Shown here piece by piece: positions 42,489 through 53,506 of a stretch of DNA of 64,000 nucleotides; within the stretch, counting starts at the first letter, position 1, and each line of letters starts with the position of its first letter. The notes below the pieces were generated by a model. That model worked only from the letters and a program-made list of their open reading frames with translations, was not told where the DNA came from and did no database searches. Source of the DNA: Chloroflexota bacterium (GTDB taxonomy: Bacteria; Chloroflexota; Limnocylindria; Limnocylindrales; CSP1-4); NCBI GenBank assembly GCA_026004015.1, contig BPIH01000003.1, positions 141,077 through 205,076 on the forward strand, read 5' to 3'. The translations under genes and the position numbers were made by a program.

Positions 42489-45126
42489 ATGGAGCGAGTC
42501 GCAGCGACGACGCCGACCGCGAGCCACGAGGCCGGACACGCCGGACACGCTGGCCCCGCCGACCGGCCCGACCCGGCCCGCCCTCGCAGTCGACGATCGC
42601 CTCGCCCGAGTGCGGTTCGGGGGGCGATGCTCGGCCGAGCTCGGCTGATCCTCGCCACGGCCGCCGCCGTCGTCATCCTGGGCGCCGTGCCGGCGGCTGC
42701 CGTCGCCACCGACCCCCTCCCGCCACCGAGCCCCGGCCCGTCGGCCTCGCCCGAACCCTCGCCGGTCACACCGAGCGGCCTGACCATGGCCGCTCGCCCC
42801 CTGCTCGGCGGACACGCCCGCCCCGGCAGCTGGGTCGCCATCGCCGTCGATCTGGCGAACGAGGGCCCGCCCGTCAACGGCGAGCTCCGAGCGGCGGCCG
42901 GACCGGGTCGTCGGACGATCTTCGGGCGGGCCGTCGAGCTGCCGACGAACTCCCAGAAGCGGGAGATCGTCTACGTCCAGGCGCCGAGCTTCGACCAGCA
43001 GCTGACGGTCAGCCTCGTCGCCGACGACCAGGTCCTCGCCCGGGTGGCCGTGGAGATCACCATCCACGATCCGATGCAGCTCGTCGTCGGGATCGTGGCC
43101 GAGCGACCGGGCCCCATCGCGGCGGCGGTGCGAGGACTCGCCACCGGCACGGGGCCCGCTCCAGCCGTGGCGACCCTCGCCCCGGCCGATCTCCCCGAGC
43201 GGGTCGAGGCCTGGTCGGCCCTCGATCGGCTCGTCTGGCAGGACGTCGACAGCAGCGCCCTCTCGGCCGACCAGCTCGCCGCCCTCCGGGGCTGGCTCAG
43301 CGGCGGGGGTCGCCTCGTCCTCCTCGGCGGAACCGGTGGGCTGGGGGCCATCGCCCGCTTCCCCGACGACATCCTCCCCTACCGACCGACGGCGACCGTC
43401 GACGCTCCCATCGAGACCCTCCGCCCCCTCTTCGGCCCGCTGCCCGAGACGCCGAGCACGGTGCCCGCCCTGGCCGGCCCGATCCTCCGCGGCCGCGCCC
43501 TGGCGAGCGTCGGCGAGGACGCCGTGGTCGGCGAGGCGCCGTACGGCTCGGGCTCCGTCACCCTTCTCGGCATCGACCCCACGGTCGAGCCGATCGTCGA
43601 TCTCAAGTCCCTGTCGGCCGTCTGGGCCCGACTCCTCCCGCCTCGAGGCGGCGGGGTGCTCAACATCGTCGACGACAGCGGGCTCGTGTCGGCCCTCACG
43701 AACCTGCCTGCCCTCGCCCTCCCGCCCATCGGCGGCCTCCTCGTCCTGCTCGTCGGCTACATCGTCCTCATCGGGCCGGTCAACTACGTCGTCCTCCGGC
43801 GCCTCGATCGACGCGAATGGGCCTGGATCTCGATGCCCCTCCTCATCGTCGGTTTCGCCGTCGCCGCCTACGGCTATGGGGCGGCTCTCCGCGGCTCCGA
43901 CGTCATCGTCAACGAGGTCGCCATCGCCACGGGGGCGGCGGGGACGACCGAGGGCCGGAGCCAGGTCTACGTCGGTGTCTTCTCGCCGTCGCGGGGCACG
44001 TACGAGCTGACCCTCCCCGGCGGGCCGCTCGTGGCGGCACCTGTGAGCGAGCTGTTCGGGATCACCGGAACCGCCGGTGCCCTCGACGTCCTCCAGGGCG
44101 ACCCGGCCCGGATCCGGGGCTTGAGCATCGGCTTCGGGACCCTCCGCGCCTTCCGAGCCGACCTGCCGACAGCCGTTCCCCTCGTCGAAGCCGACCTCCG
44201 GGTCGTCGACGGGATCATCCGGGGCCGCCTCGTGAACCGCTCGACGATTCGCCTCCTCGCCCCGGCCGTCGTCTTCGGGTCGAGCGCCGTCACCCTGCCC
44301 GAGCTGGCGCCGGGGGCGAGCACGAGCATCGAGCTGCCCCTCTCCCGGGGTGCCGTCGGGGCCAACCTCGCCGATCGGATCGTCGGCGCCTACCCGGCGG
44401 CGGACCCGGCCCAGCTGAGCGACGCCGCCCGCGAGCGGATCGTCCGCTACCAGGTCATCAACCAGCTGACCCTACGACCCCTTCAGCGGCTTCAGTGGCC
44501 TCTGGCTCCCGTCGGAGAGCCCGATCCTCCTGGCCTGGGATCGTCAGCCCCTGGCGCCGGTCGTCGTCGCCGGACAGGCACCCCGCCAGCTCGGAACGAC
44601 CCTCTACTACCTGAGCCTCCCGCTCCGGGTCGAAGGCACGGTCGCCTTCGGCGTCGATCTCCTCCGGCCGACGGTCGTGGCCAACGAGAGCGCCTTCTTC
44701 AACCGCGACCCCTGGAGCTACAGCCTCGGCCAGGGTTCGGTCACCATCGCCTACCGGACCGTCCCCATCAGCGGCCCACTGACGGCCTCCCGCCTCGTCG
44801 TCGGCTTCAACATCGGTCCCGAGATCGGCGGCAGCGCGCCGACCGAGATCGAGCCGGTCGGGCCGGCCGAGCCGATCGACCTCTGCATCGAGACCCCGTG
44901 CCCGGACGCGGCGCCGGACGGGCTCCCGGAGCTCGAGATCTTCGACCTCGTCCGGGGCGAGTGGATGGCCCTCCCCCACCTCGACGGCGGCCGAGCGTTT
45001 GCCATCCGCGAGCCCGGGCGCTACGTTGACCCCGCCAGCGCGAGCGTCCTCCTTCGCTTCCAGAACCCCCGCATCGACGGGATCGGCTTCGGCTTCGCGA
45101 TCCAGATCGAGGGCCACGTCGAATGA
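42489..45126 (+). CDS. large secreted/membrane protein of the vWA-ABC operon, frameshift near 44470
   Basis: About 879 residues. After a basic lead comes a signal-like helix (LILATAAAVVILGAVPAAAVA) and a Pro/Ser linker. A large beta-rich and GATase-like extracytoplasmic part follows (LRGWLSGGGRLVLLGGTGGLGAI, YGSGSVTLLGIDPTVEP). Then there are two helices (IGGLLVLLVGYIVLIGPVNYVVL, WISMPLLIVGFAVAAYGYGA) and a second beta domain. One extra C near 44470 breaks the frame. Restored, it reads YDPFSGFSGLWLPSESPILL and ends at 45126, overlapping the ATPase as ATGA. The layout resembles the large proteins beside GldA/GldG-like ABC systems. Function unknown. Confidence 0.75.
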
Positions 45127-46094
45127 GCACGATCGTCCGGGTCGACGGACTCGTCAAGCACTACGACGGGGTGGCCGCCGTCGACGGCCTCGATCTGCAG
45201 GTCGAGGAGGGCGAGATCTTCGGCCTCGTCGGGCCGAACGGGGCCGGCAAGACGACGACCCTCCGGATCCTGGCCACCCTCCTCGAGCCGACGGCCGGCG
45301 AGGCCGAGATCGCCGGCCTCTCGGTCCGGCGGAACCCGGCGGCCGTCCGGCGCGTCCTGGGGTTCATGCCGGACGTCTTCGGCGTCTACGACGACATGAA
45401 GGTCTGGGAGTACCTCGACTTCTTCGGCCGCTGCTACGGCCTGTCGGCCGACCGCCGGCGGCGGATGATCGGCGACCTCCTCGAGCTCGTCGATCTCGCC
45501 GACAAGCGCGACGCCTACGTGGCCGAGCTGTCCCGGGGCATGCAGCAGCGGCTCTGCCTCGCCCACGCCCTCGTCCACGACCCGGCCGTCCTGCTGCTCG
45601 ACGAGCCGGCCTCGGGCCTCGATCCGCGGGCCAGGGTCGAGCTCCGGGAGCTCCTCCGCGAGCTCCGCTCCCTCGGCAAGACGATCCTCATCTCGAGCCA
45701 CATCCTGCCCGAGCTCGAGGAGCTCTGCTCGAGCATCGCCATCATCGACCACGGCCGGGTCCTCGCCCAGGGCCGGGTCGCCGAGATCGAGGCCCGCCTG
45801 CGGCTCGGCTCCGTCCTCCGGATCCGGACCGTCGGCGGCCTGCCCACCGCCGAGGAGGCCCGCGCCTGGTTCGCCGAGCAGCCCGCCGTCGCTGCGGCCG
45901 AGCTCCTCCCCGACGGGACGATCGAGCTCGGCTTCACGGGGGACGACGCGGCCGCCGCCGATCTCCTCGCCGCCGCCGTCGGGGCCGGGCACCGGATCGC
46001 CACCTTCGCCCGGGCGGCGAGCGACCTCGAGGAGCTCTTCCTCCAGGTGACGGCGAACGGCCTCCCCGGCGGCGCGATCGGAGGTGACCGATGA
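45123..46094 (+). CDS. ABC transporter ATP-binding protein
   Basis: A 323-residue ATPase of the NatA/CcmA-like ABC-2 group. Walker A is GPNGAGKTTTLRILATLLEP, signature LSRGMQQRLCLAHAL, Walker B VLLLDEPASGLDPRAR and the H-loop ILISSHILPEL. The C-terminal extension (about residues 215-315) is the usual regulatory part of this group. Its stop and the permease start overlap as ATGA. Confidence 0.94.
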   Translation: MSTIVRVDGLVKHYDGVAAVDGLDLQVEEGEIFGLVGPNGAGKTTTLRILATLLEPTAGEAEIAGLSVRRNPAAVRRVLGFMPDVFGVYDDMKVWEYLDFFGRCYGLSADRRRRMIGDLLELVDLADKRDAYVAELSRGMQQRLCLAHALVHDPAVLLLDEPASGLDPRARVELRELLRELRSLGKTILISSHILPELEELCSSIAIIDHGRVLAQGRVAEIEARLRLGSVLRIRTVGGLPTAEEARAWFAEQPAVAAAELLPDGTIELGFTGDDAAAADLLAAAVGAGHRIATFARAASDLEELFLQVTANGLPGGAIGGDR

Positions 46095-47292
46095 CGAGCC
46101 TCACCCTCCCCGGCTCGGCGCTCCGCCGGGCGGCTCCCTTCGCCGGCGCCTTCGCCGGCATCGTCGCCATCGGCACGAAGGAGCTGCGGGGGCGAATGCG
46201 GGGTCGGCGGGCCTTCGTCGTCCTCACCGTCTACCTCGCCCTCCTCGCCCTCTTCGGCTGGATGGTCTACCTCATGAACGAGCGGACCGTCGTCTCGTAC
46301 CTCGGCACGGCCGCCTTCGCCTCGGCCCAGATCGGCCGGGAGATCTTCAAGGCCCTCCTCATCCTCGAGACCGTCCTCGTCGTCTTCCTCGCCCCCTCCT
46401 TCACCGCCGGCGCGATCAGCCTCGAGCGCGAGAAGCAGACCCTCGACCTCCTGGCGGTGACGCCGATCTCGTCCCTCGCCATCGTCCTCGGCAAGCTCGC
46501 CTCGGCCCTCGCCTACCTCTTCCTCCTCATCGTCGCCTCGATCCCGCTCATGGCCATCGTCTTCGTCTTCGGCGGGGTCGCCCCCGACGACGTCGTCCGC
46601 GGCTACCTCGTCCTGGCGACGACGGCGGTCGGCCTCGGATCGGTCGGCCTCTTCTTCTCCGCCCTCGCTCGCCGGACGCAGGCGGCGACGGTCCTCACCT
46701 ACTTCACGGTCCTCGCCCTCACCGCCGGCACGACCTTCGTCTTCGCCTTCTGGTCGATCATGGCCAGCTCGGGTTCCTCGAGTTTGGCCCTGAGACCCCG
46801 GCCGTCTTGCCGCTCCCCGACCTCGGGCGGCGCCCGCCGGCCGCCCTCATGTGGCTGAATCCCTTCGTCGCCCAGGCCGACGTCGCCTGCGGCGCCCAGC
46901 TCGGCTTCTCGACGGGCGACATCTTCGATCCCTGCAACCTCGTCGGCGAGGTGTCGGGCGGCGGCTCGGTCGTCGTCGTTCCGCCGGTCGACGTGAAGCC
47001 CCTCCCCGTCCCCCTGCCGGGCGCCGATGTCGACCCTGGTGTCCGCGGCGGTCTCCGTGGGGGTGGCGTCGTCCTCGACGTCCTGCCCCAGCCCGAACCC
47101 GTCGAGGTCCGCTACCGAGACCGGATCTGGCCCGCGAGCGCCGTCGCCTGGCTGGGCCTGGCGGGCCTTCTCGTCGCCGCCTCGGTCTGGCTCGTCGGAC
47201 CGACCCGCCGCCCGCGGCTCGCTCGAGCCGTCGGCGGCGCCGTGGCTCGGGTCCGAGCGCGACTCCCGCGCTACCAACGGAGGACCCAGTGA
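46091..47292 (+). CDS. ABC-2 type permease, frameshifted
   Basis: About 400 residues. The N-terminal half has the ABC-2 pattern: GTKELRGRMRGRRAFVVLTVYLALLALFGWMVYL, split near residue 40, then SFTAGAISLEREKQTLDLLAVTPIS and three more helices. Near 46775 the frame changes. The next frame gives LEFGPETPAVLPLPDLGRRPP, then MWLNPFVAQADVACG and a last helix WLGLAGLLVAASVWLVGPT. It pairs with the ATPase upstream. Substrate unknown, possibly a surface component handled with the vWA proteins. Confidence 0.85.
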
Positions 47293-49298
47293 TGCTCGAG
47301 CGGTTCCAGATCGCAGCCCTGCCCGGCCGCCTCGGGCGCCTCCGCCGATGGACGTCCGGTTCAGACGGGAGCCGGATGGAGGTGACTCCCCCTCCCGATC
47401 CCCTGGCGGTCCTTCCGGCCCCCGTCGACCCGATCCTCGTCGCCATCCGCGACGGCCTCGTCCGCCATCGCCGACGGCTCTGGTGGCGGCGGATCGTCCG
47501 CCGCGCCGTCGTCGTGGCAGCCGTCGTCGTCGCTGTCGAGGTCGGCCTGTGGGCCCTGGCCCGTCTCGTCCCCCTCGAGCTCGCCCCGGCCCTCGGTGTC
47601 GCCGTCCCGGCGGCCGGGATCCTGGGTCTCCTCTGGCTGGCCGCGGGAGCCCGGCCGTCGATCGGCGAGGCGGCCCTGGCCGTCGACGCCGAGGCCGGGC
47701 TTCGGGATCGCGTCTCCTCGGCCCTCGAGCTCGCCGCCCTGTGGCCGGCCTACGCCGGGCCAGGCGCTACCGGTGGCGAACCGAGTCGAGCCTCGGACGA
47801 TCAGGGCGCCGGCGCCGGGGCCGAGACCGACTTCGAGGCCGGCGCCGATCGCGTCGACCCGGCCACATCGCGGCCGAGCGAAGCCTTCGTCCGCCGCCAG
47901 CGCGCCGACGCTCTCCGCGTCCTGAAGCGGGTTCGGGCCGACCTCCTGGCCCCGCGCTTCCCCGCCGTCCTCCCACGCCGGTCGCTCGTTACCGTCCTCG
48001 TCGGTGGTCTCCTCCTCGTCCCCCTCCTCGGGCTGCCGAACCCCCAGGACGCCGTCATCGCCCGGGACCGGGCGATCCGCCAGGAGGCCGAGCGGCAGGC
48101 GACCAGGATCGAGCGGGTCGCCGAGGACCTCCGCTCGCGGGCCGAGCAGGCCGACGACCCCCGAAGCCGGCTCGCCGACGAGCTCCGCGAGCTCGCCCGA
48201 CGCCTCCGGGAGCGCCCCTCGGAGCTCGACGCCAACCTCGCTCGGCTCGGGACGCTCGAAGACGCGGTTCGGGCCCAGATCGATCCCGGAAACGAGCAGC
48301 GGGCGGCGGCCCTGACCTCCCTCAGCCGGGCCCTCTCCCGGGCCGTCACCGGCAACCCGTCGGCGAACCGGGATGGAGATCCGAAGACGGCCGCCGACGA
48401 TCTCGACGACCTCGACCTCGACCGGCTGAGCCGGGACGAACAGCGCGAGCTCGCCAGGCGGCTGGCCGAGCTGTCGGGCACGGCCGCGGCGGCCGATGGC
48501 GCCGCCGGGCGAGCCCTCGGTGACGCCGCCCAGAGCCTCGCCAACGGCGACACGGCATCGGCCCGAGCGTCCCTCGATCGGCTCGCCGACGCCCTCCGGA
48601 ACGCCGAGCGTCGGGTGGCGACGAATCGGGACCTCGCTTCGGCGGCCTCGCGGCTTCAGGAGGCGCGGCGGCAGCTGGCGGCGGCCGCGGGACGGCAGGA
48701 CGGGGGCCAGGGGCAGCAAGCTGGCGGTCAGGGTCAGCAGGGCCAGGGCCAGGGTCAGGGCAAGGCCAGGGCCAGGGCAGGGCAGGGCCAGGGCAGGGCC
48801 AGGGCCAAGGTCAGGGCAGGGCAGGGGCAGGGCCAGGGCCAAGGTCAGGGCCAGGGCAGGGCAAGGGCAGGGGCAGGGGCAGGGCAAGGCCAGGGCCAAG
48901 GCAGGGTCAGGGCAAGGCCAGGGCCAGGGCTCCCTCGGCGGTGGCGGCTCGAACGCCCGGTACCTCGGCTCCGGGATCAGCCAGGGCGGGTTCCGGGTCC
49001 CGTGAGCGGCAACCGCCCTGCCCAGCTCGGCCCCGACCTGTCGTCCGTCTTCGCCCCCTTCGAGCGGCTCGGCAAGCCCGGCGACCCGAGCTACGTTTCC
49101 GGAACCGGCGGCGACGGCCAGACCTCTCAGGGCTCCGGACAGGGCCAGGGCGTCGACCCGGGCTCCTTCGTCCCCTACGAGCGCGTCTTCGCCGACTTCT
49201 ACGACTACGCCCAGACGAGCCTCGACCGAACGTACATCCCGCTCTCGGTCAAGGACTTCGTCCGCGACTACTTCAGCTCCCTCGACCCAACCCGCTGA
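47292..49298 (+). CDS. membrane-anchored protein with Gln/Gly repeat region, probable frameshifts in the repeat
   Basis: About 668 residues. Two N-terminal helices ([40 protein letters not shown]) are followed by a third near residue 235 ([18 protein letters not shown]). A long charged helical region ([20 protein letters not shown]) then leads to a Gly-Gln repeat and a C-terminal domain [20 protein letters not shown] then [15 protein letters not shown]. The layout recalls DUF4175-type proteins. The frame wavers in the repeat: another frame gives [20 protein letters not shown], which looks real. It shares one base with the permease stop. Confidence 0.75.
   Translation: MLERFQIAALPGRLGRLRRWTSGSDGSRMEVTPPPDPLAVLPAPVDPILVAIRDGLVRHRRRLWWRRIVRRAVVVAAVVVAVEVGLWALARLVPLELAPALGVAVPAAGILGLLWLAAGARPSIGEAALAVDAEAGLRDRVSSALELAALWPAYAGPGATGGEPSRASDDQGAGAGAETDFEAGADRVDPATSRPSEAFVRRQRADALRVLKRVRADLLAPRFPAVLPRRSLVTVLVGGLLLVPLLGLPNPQDAVIARDRAIRQEAERQATRIERVAEDLRSRAEQADDPRSRLADELRELARRLRERPSELDANLARLGTLEDAVRAQIDPGNEQRAAALTSLSRALSRAVTGNPSANRDGDPKTAADDLDDLDLDRLSRDEQRELARRLAELSGTAAAADGAAGRALGDAAQSLANGDTASARASLDRLADALRNAERRVATNRDLASAASRLQEARRQLAAAAGRQDGGQGQQAGGQGQQGQGQGQGKARARAGQGQGRARAKVRAGQGQGQGQGQGQGRARAGAGAGQGQGQGRVRARPGPGLPRRWRLERPVPRLRDQPGRVPGPVSGNRPAQLGPDLSSVFAPFERLGKPGDPSYVSGTGGDGQTSQGSGQGQGVDPGSFVPYERVFADFYDYAQTSLDRTYIPLSVKDFVRDYFSSLDPTR
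48704..48935 (+). repeat. CAGGGC/CAGGGT hexamer-rich low-complexity tract
   Basis: About 230 bases of imperfect CAGGGC, CAGGGT and CAAGGC units coding for Gln-Gly repeats. The reading frame slips several times (Arg-Ala runs replace Gly-Gln runs), through indels in the array or assembly errors. Confidence 0.85.
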
Positions 49299-49316
49299 CG
49301 ACGAGGACGACCGACC

Positions 49317-50350
49317 ATGCCCGAGCCAGCGCCTGCCACCACCGAGACCGCTGCACAACGCCACCGGCCCCCCTCAGCCGGAGGCCTTTGCCGAGCGCGC
49401 CCTCGCCATCGAACGGGAGGTCGGCAAGGTCATCGTCGGCCAGCGGGAGCTCATCCGCCAGACCCTGACCTGCCTCCTGGCGAACAACCACGCCCTCCTC
49501 GAGGGCGTCCCCGGCCTCGGCAAGACGATGCTCGTCCGGACCCTGGCCGACGTCATCGACTGCACCTTCAGCCGGATCCAGTTCACCCCCGATCTCATGC
49601 CGGCCGACATCACCGGCACGAACATCCTCGTCGAGGAGGACGGCCGGCGCGTCTTCCGCTTCCAGCCCGGGCCCGTCTTCGCCAACCTCGTCCTCGCCGA
49701 CGAGATCAACCGGGCGACGCCGAAGACCCAGTCGAGCCTCCTCGAGGCGATGCAGGAGCACCAGGTCACCGTCGCCCGGACCCGCTACCCGCTCGAGCCG
49801 CCCTTCTTCGTCCTCGCCACCCAGAACCCCCTCGAGATGGAGGGCACCTACCCACTCCCCGAGGCCCAGCTCGACCGCTTCATGTTCAAGGTCCTCGTTC
49901 CCTTCCCGAGCGAGGCCGAGCTCGTCGAGATCATGGACCGAACGACGGGGGCCGAGGTTCCCCGCGCCGCGACCGGTGGCGACGGCGGCCGAGATCGTCG
50001 AGATGCAGCGCCTCGCCCGGGCCGTCCCCATCGCCCCCCACGTGACCGCCTACGCCGTCGCCCTCCTGGCCGCCACCCACCCCGATCAGCCACGGGCCCC
50101 CGCCATCGTCCGCGAGTACGTCCGCTACGGCGCCTCGCCCCGGGGCGCCCAGGCCCTCGTCGCGGCCGGCAAGATCGGGGCCCTCCTCGACGGCCGCTTC
50201 AACGTCGCCGTCGAGGACATCCGGGCGGCGGCCCTCCCGGCCCTCCGCCACCGGGTCATCCTGAACTTCGAGGGCGAGGCCGAGGGGATCACGCCCGAGG
50301 CGGTCATCGCCACGATCCTCGAGCAGGTCGCCCCGCCGAGCGTCGAGTAG
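49317..50350 (+). CDS. MoxR-family AAA+ ATPase, two frameshifts
   Basis: About 344 residues. After a C6 run near 49370 (one C too many) the frame gives [23 protein letters not shown], Walker [21 protein letters not shown], Walker [50 protein letters not shown] (sensor 1) and FPSEAE. Near 49970 it changes again to [35 protein letters not shown] and a C-terminal helix. MoxR ATPases work as chaperones with DUF58/vWA partners, which follow here directly. Confidence 0.9.
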
Positions 50351-50370
50351 CGGGCTCGTTCGCCCGTCCC

Positions 50371-51381
50371 GTGGCCGAGCATCGTCCCGTGGCCGAGCAT
50401 CGCCAGCCCCCGATCGAGTCCGGGGCGCCGGCCTCCAGCACCGGCTCGACACCCCCGACGCCGGCGACCGGTCGGCGACCGGTCTTCCTCCCGAACGAGC
50501 TCGACCCGACCGTCTTCGACGAAGCCTTCCTCCGCCAGCTCGAGCGGCTCCTCCTCCTCATGAAGGCGCCCGTCCGGGGCGGCCTGAAGGGCGGCCGGCG
50601 GAGCACGAAGCGGGGCCAGTCGGTCGAGTTCGCCGACTACCGCGACTACGCCCTCGGCGACGACCTCCGCCAGCTCGACTGGAACATCCTCGCCCGCCTC
50701 GAGCGCCTCTTCATCAAGCTCTACATCGAGGAGGAGGACGTCACCGTCCATCTCCTCCTCGACGCTTCGGCCTCCATGGCCGCCGGACGCCCGGCGAAGC
50801 TCCTCTTCGCCAAGCGGGCGGCGGCCGCCCTCGGCTACATCGCCCTCGCCTCGGAGGATCGGGTCGTCGTCTCCGCCCTCGCCGGCCGGACGAGCCGGCG
50901 GATGCCGGGCCTCCGCGGCTCCGGACGGGTCTTCCGGCTCCTGGCCAACCTCTCGGCGATCGAGGCGACGCCGGGACCGACGGACCTCCTCACGGCGACC
51001 CGGCACGCCCTGGCCGGCCTCACCGGGCGGGGCATCGTCATCCTCTGCTCCGATCTCTTCGATCCGGCCGCCGACCGGGTCATTCGGGATCTGGCGGCCA
51101 CCGGGGCGGAGATCATCGTCCTCCACGTCCTCGCTCCCGACGAACTCGAGCCCGACCTCTCGGGCGACCTCCGGCTCGTCGACGCCGAGACCGGGAACGG
51201 CGTCGACGTCACCATCGACCTGCCCGTCCTCGACGGCTACCGGCAACGGCTCGCCGCCTGGCGCGATGGGCTCGCCGCCGTCGCCGCCCGCCGGCGGGTG
51301 AGCTACGTTCCCCTCGCCTCTGACCTCCCCATCGCCGAGCTCGTCTTCGCCGAGCTCCGACGACGGCGGATCCTCGGCTGA
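50371..51381 (+). CDS. DUF58 (vWA-like) protein
   Basis: A 336-residue protein with the DUF58 signature [36 protein letters not shown], split around residue 85, then [24 protein letters not shown] (MIDAS-like D-x-S-x-S). The C-terminus ends [20 protein letters not shown]. Two in-frame GTG codons 18 bases apart (50371, 50389) lie in an exact 18-base duplication at 50365-50400; either could start it. It follows moxR by 20 bases. Confidence 0.9.
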   Translation: MAEHRPVAEHRQPPIESGAPASSTGSTPPTPATGRRPVFLPNELDPTVFDEAFLRQLERLLLLMKAPVRGGLKGGRRSTKRGQSVEFADYRDYALGDDLRQLDWNILARLERLFIKLYIEEEDVTVHLLLDASASMAAGRPAKLLFAKRAAAALGYIALASEDRVVVSALAGRTSRRMPGLRGSGRVFRLLANLSAIEATPGPTDLLTATRHALAGLTGRGIVILCSDLFDPAADRVIRDLAATGAEIIVLHVLAPDELEPDLSGDLRLVDAETGNGVDVTIDLPVLDGYRQRLAAWRDGLAAVAARRRVSYVPLASDLPIAELVFAELRRRRILG

Positions 51382-51394
51382 ACGGCGGGCGACG

Positions 51395-53506
51395 ATGGGT
51401 CTTCTCGCTCCCCTCGCCCTCCTCGGCCTCCTCTTCGTGCCGGCGATCCTGGCCATGTACCTCCTCCGCCTGCGCCGGAAGGAGACGATCGTCGCCTCGA
51501 CCCTCCTCTGGCAGGGCCTCGTCGCCGACGTCGAGGCGAACGCGCCGTGGCAGCGGCTCCGGCGGAGCCTCCTCCTCCTCGTCCAGCTCCTCCTCGCCGT
51601 CCTCCTCGTCTTCCTCGCCGCTCGACCGGTCGTCGAACGCCCGGCGGGCCTCGCCCGCGACCTCGTCCTCGTCGTCGACGTGTCGGCCTCGATGGCCGCC
51701 ACCGACGTCCGTCCGAACCGCCTGGCGGCGGCGAAGGAGGCGGCCATCGCCGCGCTCGCCGAGCTGCCGGCCGGGGGGACGGTGAGCGTCATTGCCGCCG
51801 GCCGGACGGCACGGATCGTGGCCAACGCGACCACCGACCTCGGTCGCGTGCGGGCCGCCATCGCCGGGCTCGAGCCGGCACCCGTCCGCGGCGATCTCGG
51901 CGACGCCCTCCGCCTCGCCGCCGCCCTCGCCGCCCGCTCCGGCGACGCCGAGATCCTCGTCGCCACCGACGCCGCCGGGCCCGTCCCGGACGTCCGCCTC
52001 GACGTCCCGGTTCGGGTCCTGCCGGTCGGCCGGGGCCGCGACAACCAGGCCATCGCCGCCCTCGCCGTCCGGTCGACCCCGTCGGGGGTCGGTCGGTCCC
52101 TCTTCGTCAGCGTCGTCAACACCGACCTCGAGGCGGCCGAGCGCCGGCTCGTCGTCTCGGCCGAGGGGATCCCCATCGAGGCCCGGGACGTCTTCCTCGA
52201 CCCCCAGACCCGGACCGAGATCGTCGTCGACGACCTGCCCGAGGGGATCGGCTCGGTGGAGGTCGCCCTCCTCGGTCGCGACGGCGACGCCGGGCGGCCG
52301 GCCGACGACCTCGCCCTCGACGACCGGGCCTGGGCCGTCGTCCCGCCGGTCCGCCTTCGCCGGATCCTCCTCGTCTCCGAGGGCGACCCGTACCTCGAGA
52401 CCGCCCTCTCCTACCTTCCCGGGACGGAGCTCTACGGGATCCGGCCGGCCGACTACGGCCCGGCCACCCACCCCGAGCTCTTCGACCTCGTCATCTTCGA
52501 GTCGACGCTGCCGGCGACGCTGCCGAGCCGGCCGATCCTCGCCATCGCCCCGCCCCGGAGCTCGCCCCTCGGCGAGGTCGTCGGCACCCTATCCGAGCCC
52601 GGCATCGGCCGCCTCGATCCGGGCGAGCCGCTCCTCCGGTACGTCGATCTGTCGACCGTCCACATCGCCGAAGCGAAGCGCCTCGTCCTTCCCGACTGGG
52701 CCCGGGTCGTCGTTCCCGGGCCGGAGGGAGCGCCCCTCCTCTACGCCGGCAGCCGGCTCGGCCTCCCGACGGCCGTCCTTGCCTTCGAGCCGCGCCGCTC
52801 CGACCTCCCCCTCCAGGTCGCCTTCCCGATCCTCGTCGCCAACCTGGCCGGGGAGCTCATGGGCGGCGGGGAGCCGCCGAGCGAGCCGCTCTCGCCGGGC
52901 GATCCGGTCGAACTGACGATCCCCGAGGGCGCCACCGGTCTACGGATCGAACGGCCCGACGGTTCCGTCCACGAGCTCGTCCCGGGGACGCCCGAGGCCC
53001 GGACCGTCACCTACGCCGCCACGGAGCTCCTCGGCGTCTACACCGTCCGACCGATCGCTGCCGGATCGTCGGCTGCGAGCCCGACCCCGACGACCGGCCC
53101 CTCTCCCACGCCGACGGCGGGCGGCTCGCCGGGAACGGGGGGTTCGAGCCCCTCGCCGGTCCCAGCCGATCCGACGGCCCCGGGCCGCTTCGCCGTCGAC
53201 CTCCTCGACGTCGGCGAGTCGACCATCGCCCCCGGTTCACCGGCGAGCCTCGAAGCCCTCGGCCGACGGACCGGGGGAGCTGGCACCGCCCCCGACCGTC
53301 CCCCGGCCCGAGACGAGATCTGGCCCTGGCTGGCCCTCCTCGCCCTCCTCGGTCTCCTCGTCGAGTGGATCGTCTACGAGCGCGACGGCCTGGCCCGGCT
53401 CCGGCGGAGCGTGGCCAGCCGGCTCGAACGCGTCACCGCCGGGCCCGCCGTCCGCGGCGGGGCGGCGGCCGATCGGAGCGGGACGAGCGGCGGGGGACAC
53501 CGATGA
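51395..53506 (+). CDS. BatA-like vWA protein with C-terminal membrane helix
   Basis: A 703-residue protein. The N-terminus is the BatA domain (LAPLALLGLLFVPAILAMYLLRLRRKE), with a second helix (LLLLVQLLLAVLLVFLAA). A vWA domain follows: LVLVVDVSASMAATDV (D-x-S-x-S MIDAS), then LGDALRLAAALAA and ILVATDAAG. Then come beta-rich regions, a Ser/Pro/Thr linker (~550-600) and a helix IWPWLALLALLGLLVEWIVY near 650. It overlaps the next gene as ATGA. Probably a surface or periplasmic partner of the MoxR-DUF58 pair. Confidence 0.88.
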   Translation: MGLLAPLALLGLLFVPAILAMYLLRLRRKETIVASTLLWQGLVADVEANAPWQRLRRSLLLLVQLLLAVLLVFLAARPVVERPAGLARDLVLVVDVSASMAATDVRPNRLAAAKEAAIAALAELPAGGTVSVIAAGRTARIVANATTDLGRVRAAIAGLEPAPVRGDLGDALRLAAALAARSGDAEILVATDAAGPVPDVRLDVPVRVLPVGRGRDNQAIAALAVRSTPSGVGRSLFVSVVNTDLEAAERRLVVSAEGIPIEARDVFLDPQTRTEIVVDDLPEGIGSVEVALLGRDGDAGRPADDLALDDRAWAVVPPVRLRRILLVSEGDPYLETALSYLPGTELYGIRPADYGPATHPELFDLVIFESTLPATLPSRPILAIAPPRSSPLGEVVGTLSEPGIGRLDPGEPLLRYVDLSTVHIAEAKRLVLPDWARVVVPGPEGAPLLYAGSRLGLPTAVLAFEPRRSDLPLQVAFPILVANLAGELMGGGEPPSEPLSPGDPVELTIPEGATGLRIERPDGSVHELVPGTPEARTVTYAATELLGVYTVRPIAAGSSAASPTPTTGPSPTPTAGGSPGTGGSSPSPVPADPTAPGRFAVDLLDVGESTIAPGSPASLEALGRRTGGAGTAPDRPPARDEIWPWLALLALLGLLVEWIVYERDGLARLRRSVASRLERVTAGPAVRGGAAADRSGTSGGGHR

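Noticed and set aside
48704..48935. CRISPR-like array
   Set aside because: The repeat is an imperfect coding hexamer tract without spacers. No CRISPR array or cas gene is seen anywhere in the window.
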